The position numbers and the translations under genes were made by a program. From assembly GCA_021442545.1 (NCBI GenBank), contig JABUSX010000070.1, positions 1 through 8,379 on the forward strand: DNA of 8,379 nucleotides, given 5' to 3'. A model generated the notes under the pieces. The model saw nothing but the letters and a program-made list of their open reading frames with translations. It was not told the DNA's origin and made no database searches. Positions 6,457 to 8,379 of the stretch are shown one piece after another (the stretch's first letter is position 1; every line of letters begins with the position of its first letter). This DNA is from Eubacterium sp. (GTDB lineage: Bacteria; Bacillota; Clostridia; Lachnospirales; Lachnospiraceae).

Positions 6457-7293
6457 TCAGAACGGAACAGTATCCGGATGTTCTCCGGACCAGCCGCACT
6501 CGGGCATGGCATCGATGGCCGCCATATCTTCGTCTGTGATCTCGAAATCGAAAACGTTCAGGTTTTCTTCCATACGCTCCCTGCGGCTCGTTTTCGGGAT
6601 CGGGATCGTGCCGTGCTGTACACACCAGCGCAGGCAGATCTGCGAAACGGTCCTGCCGTATTTTTCCGCAAGAGAAACCAGCAGTTCCTCTTCGGCAACG
6701 CGCTGTCTTCCGAGGGGGCTCCAGGCTTCCACGACGATGCCGTTTTTCTGACAGTAGTCCATGATCTCCAGCTGCGGATACCCGGGATGGATCTCCAGCT
6801 GATTGACCATCGGTCTGATCTCCGTCTCCATCAACGCCTTCAGATGGTGCTCCAGGAAATTGGAAACGCCGATGCTGCGGACGCGTCCCTGCTTATACAG
6901 CTCGGTCAGAGCCTGCCAGCTTCCGCGGTTCAGCTCTTCCCAGTCCGGAAAACGGGCTTCGCTGGTCGGCCAGTGGATCAGAAAAAGATCCAGATACTCC
7001 AGCCCCAGCTTTTTCATCGACGTCTCAAACGATTCGAGTGTCGGTTTGTAGCCTCGTTCCGAAGCCCAGACCTTCGTTGTGATAAACAGCTCTTCCCGCG
7101 GCAGACCGCATTTCCGGATACCGCGCCCCACGATCTCTTCATTTTTATAGAAAGAAGCCGTGTCGATCAGGCGGTAGCCCGTTTCCACTGCATCCCGGAT
7201 GCCCTTAACGCAGCTTTCTTCATCCGAAAGCCGGAACGTTCCGTAGCCAAAGCAGGGAATCTTTACTCCGTTTGACAAAATCATCTCTTTCAT
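6457..7293 (-). CDS. Aldo/keto reductase, AKR5-like
   Basis: A 278-residue cytosolic NAD(P)H-dependent oxidoreductase that reduces aldehydes or ketones, often sugar or dicarbonyl carbons, to alcohols. It resembles the 2,5-diketo-gluconate-reductase-like branch of the family. The catalytic tetrad is complete: Asp44, Tyr49, Lys74 and His107 (LIHWP). The cofactor motif IPIPKTSRRERMEEN near the C-terminus indicates binding of the 2'-phosphate of NADPH. Length is normal. The start at 7293 has AAGGAG 6 nt upstream; a TTG 18 bp earlier lies beyond that site and is less likely. It follows the dehydrogenase gene after a repeat-filled gap and reads in the same direction, so the two may share a transcript. 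Substrate unknown; action on the imported sugar or on reactive carbonyls is possible. Confidence 0.93.
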   Translation of the reverse strand: MKEMILSNGVKIPCFGYGTFRLSDEESCVKGIRDAVETGYRLIDTASFYKNEEIVGRGIRKCGLPREELFITTKVWASERGYKPTLESFETSMKKLGLEYLDLFLIHWPTSEARFPDWEELNRGSWQALTELYKQGRVRSIGVSNFLEHHLKALMETEIRPMVNQLEIHPGYPQLEIMDYCQKNGIVVEAWSPLGRQRVAEEELLVSLAEKYGRTVSQICLRWCVQHGTIPIPKTSRRERMEENLNVFDFEITDEDMAAIDAMPECGWSGEHPDTVPF

Positions 7294-7303
7294 CTGGCTC
7301 TCC

Positions 7304-7454
7304 TTATACAAGACATAAACGATCTTTACTCAAAAAACTGTCATTACAGCAAAATATAACGGTCTTCGTTCAAAATATCATTACAGCAGGACGTAACCGT
7401 TCTTCGCTCAAAATATCATTACAGCAGGACGTAAACGATCGCCCGGAAACATAT
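7304..7454. repeat. Four imperfect 37-38 bp tandem repeats
   Basis: Copies are 7304-7341 (most diverged), 7342-7378 (37 bp), 7379-7416 and 7417-7454. The last three begin CATTACAGC, and the last two share their first 18 bases (CATTACAGCAGGACGTAA). The array fills almost the whole gap between the dehydrogenase stop and the reductase ribosome binding site. The unit is not a multiple of three and contains stops, so it is not coding. On the minus strand each of those three copies ends in TGCTGTAATG, one base from an extended -10 element. It may be a regulator-binding array, multiple weak promoters or a slippage-prone duplication. Confidence 0.75.
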
Positions 7455-7456
7455 CA

Positions 7457-8188
7457 TCATAATGAGAAAGGTTCCTTCGTGCTTCTGTGCATGCTGACAT
7501 CATCGATCACGGAATGGGTGCCGCGGTGTTCCATCAGGAATCCGATCACATCCGCCACATCCTCCGGCATGATCATCCCAGCAGGATCCACATCCGGTCT
7601 CACGCGCAGGATCATATCCGTATAAACGCTTCCGGGACTGATCGTATGCACACGAATTCCTTCCTTATATGTTTCTCTTGCCAGAGATTCCGACCAGCCG
7701 AGCAGCGCATGCTTGCTGGCCGCGTAAATGCTCTGGCCCGCATAGCCGACGTGTGCCACGACGGAGCAGATATTGAAGACCGTCGCACAGTCGGATTTCC
7801 GCAGATAAGGCAGAGCTTTCTGCGTCAGAAAATACGGTGCTTTCACATTCAGCATCATCATGTTGTCAAACAAAGCTTCGTCCACCTGTTCCATCGGAAG
7901 GTTGACTCCGTTTCCGGCGTTGTTGACAAGCACATCCAGGCGCCCCGTGTTTTCGACCGCACAGTTCAGGATCTGCGGAAGAAAACGGATGTCCGTCAGA
8001 TCACCGGCACAGACAAAGCCTTTTCCTCCGGCTGCCTCTGCCATGGCTGCGGTTTTTTCAAGTTCATCTCCGCGGCGTCCCGTCAGGACCAGATTCATTC
8101 CGTATCCGGCCAGTTTTACAGCTGTCGCCCGACCTATGCCTGAGGAAGCTCCGGTAATTACTGCCGTTCGATTGCGCAATTCCGACAT
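7457..8188 (-). CDS. Short-chain dehydrogenase/reductase (SDR)
   Basis: A 243-residue classical SDR with a Rossmann fold, catalysing NAD(P)-dependent alcohol/ketone interconversion in the cytoplasm. Cofactor loop TGASSGIG is at 12-19, NNAG at 89-92, Asn114, then Ser142, Tyr155 and Lys159 (YAASK) complete the catalytic tetrad. TGRR (36-39) puts two arginines after the second beta strand, favouring NADP(H). Length is typical. An AAGGAGA ribosome binding site ends about 8 nt before the ATG. The gene is transcribed divergently from the plus-strand gene at 8267, with 78 bp between them; no clear promoter was found on its side. The downstream aldo/keto reductase suggests a two-enzyme redox module. 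Substrate (sugar, polyol or other alcohol) cannot be told from sequence. Confidence 0.93.
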   Translation of the reverse strand: MSELRNRTAVITGASSGIGRATAVKLAGYGMNLVLTGRRGDELEKTAAMAEAAGGKGFVCAGDLTDIRFLPQILNCAVENTGRLDVLVNNAGNGVNLPMEQVDEALFDNMMMLNVKAPYFLTQKALPYLRKSDCATVFNICSVVAHVGYAGQSIYAASKHALLGWSESLARETYKEGIRVHTISPGSVYTDMILRVRPDVDPAGMIMPEDVADVIGFLMEHRGTHSVIDDVSMHRSTKEPFSL

Positions 8189-8230
8189 TCTGCTGTTCTC
8201 CTTTTCATAAAGCCGCTGCCCTTGTTTTTC

Positions 8231-8259
8231 TTGCTTTTGTCAGGCAAACGGGGTATATT
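8231..8259 (+). promoter_or_regulatory. Near-consensus promoter of the right-edge gene
   Basis: TTGCTT (8231-8236) and TATATT (8254-8259) are separated by exactly 17 bp. The -10 flank (GGTATATTC) is the same as in the importer promoter. The expected start of transcription, near 8266-8267, coincides with the ATG of the next gene. Confidence 0.65.
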
Positions 8260-8266
8260 CGTTCCT

Positions 8267-8379
8267 ATGAATACGACAGAGACATTAAAAAATGAAAATA
8301 TTGATCCGGAAATCGAAGCACGTATCCGCAAGGTGTGCGAAGATCCGGCTCATCTGTTCAACGGCGGTTTCGGCATGCG
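8267..8379 (+). CDS. Unidentified protein, N-terminal part, runs off the right edge
   Basis: An open frame begins with ATG at 8267 and remains open for 37 codons to the window end. The visible part is acidic and hydrophilic, with a helix-prone DPEIEARIRKVCEDPAHLF stretch (residues 13-31) followed by Gly-Gly-Phe-Gly. There is no signal peptide or membrane segment. I do not recognise the family. No Shine-Dalgarno sequence precedes the ATG, and the best promoter places the transcription start at or within a base of it, so translation may be leaderless. A downstream GTG (codon 23) or upstream TTG codons (8237, 8222) also lack a ribosome binding site. Confidence 0.55.
   Translation, partial: MNTTETLKNENIDPEIEARIRKVCEDPAHLFNGGFGM

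Noticed and set aside
7294..7311. TTG start of the aldo/keto reductase at 7311
   Set aside because: The AAGGAG site lies downstream of this TTG and is correctly spaced for the ATG at 7293.
7304..7454. CRISPR array
   Set aside because: The repeats abut directly with no spacers, differ from each other, and no cas gene is near.

Overview
The window reads as part of a chromosome from a Gram-positive anaerobe of the Bacillota, probably Clostridia and plausibly Lachnospiraceae. This is inferred from strong AGGAGG-type ribosome binding sites, an N-terminus typical of clostridial sugar-binding proteins, roughly balanced base composition and tightly packed sugar ABC genes. No rRNA, tRNA, CRISPR array, insertion sequence or phage gene was seen.

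Layout, in order of transcription on the minus strand (right to left). A short-chain dehydrogenase/reductase (8188-7457) is followed, after a gap filled by about four imperfect copies of a 38-bp tandem repeat (7304-7454), by an aldo/keto reductase (7293-6457). Next comes a 417-bp gene-poor region. It carries a good sigma-A-type promoter (6261-6289), an operator-like cluster of TGAAAT/ATTTCA half-sites (6213-6238) and a leader of about 210 nt. The leader holds a 38-codon ORF with a hexapeptide-repeat pattern (6058-6174). Then follows a complete sugar ABC importer in the order ATPase (6039-4549), permease (4536-3526), permease (3510-2482), substrate-binding protein (2284-1271). A xylose-isomerase-like TIM-barrel sugar isomerase/epimerase (1079-81) ends the set. 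The ATPase-permease-permease junctions are 12-15 bp, with stop codons overlapping the next ribosome binding site. The binding protein and the isomerase each sit behind a 190-200 bp gap containing RNA hairpins, so their expression is probably tuned separately.

On the plus strand, an unidentified gene starts near 8267 and runs off the right edge. It has a near-consensus promoter placed so close that its transcript may be leaderless. A strong plus-strand terminator at 29-63 implies another plus-strand gene ending just outside the left edge.

How the genes could work together (inference): the importer brings in a sugar or sugar derivative, the isomerase converts an aldose/ketose pair or epimer, and the two NAD(P)H oxidoreductases may reduce or oxidise the sugar or its breakdown products. 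No kinase, aldolase or regulator is present, so the substrate cannot be fixed from this window. The binding protein is closest in pattern to the RhaS/LsrB group, and the isomerase has metal-site spacing like Pseudomonas-type L-rhamnose isomerase. A deoxy-sugar or other unusual sugar is therefore a reasonable first guess.
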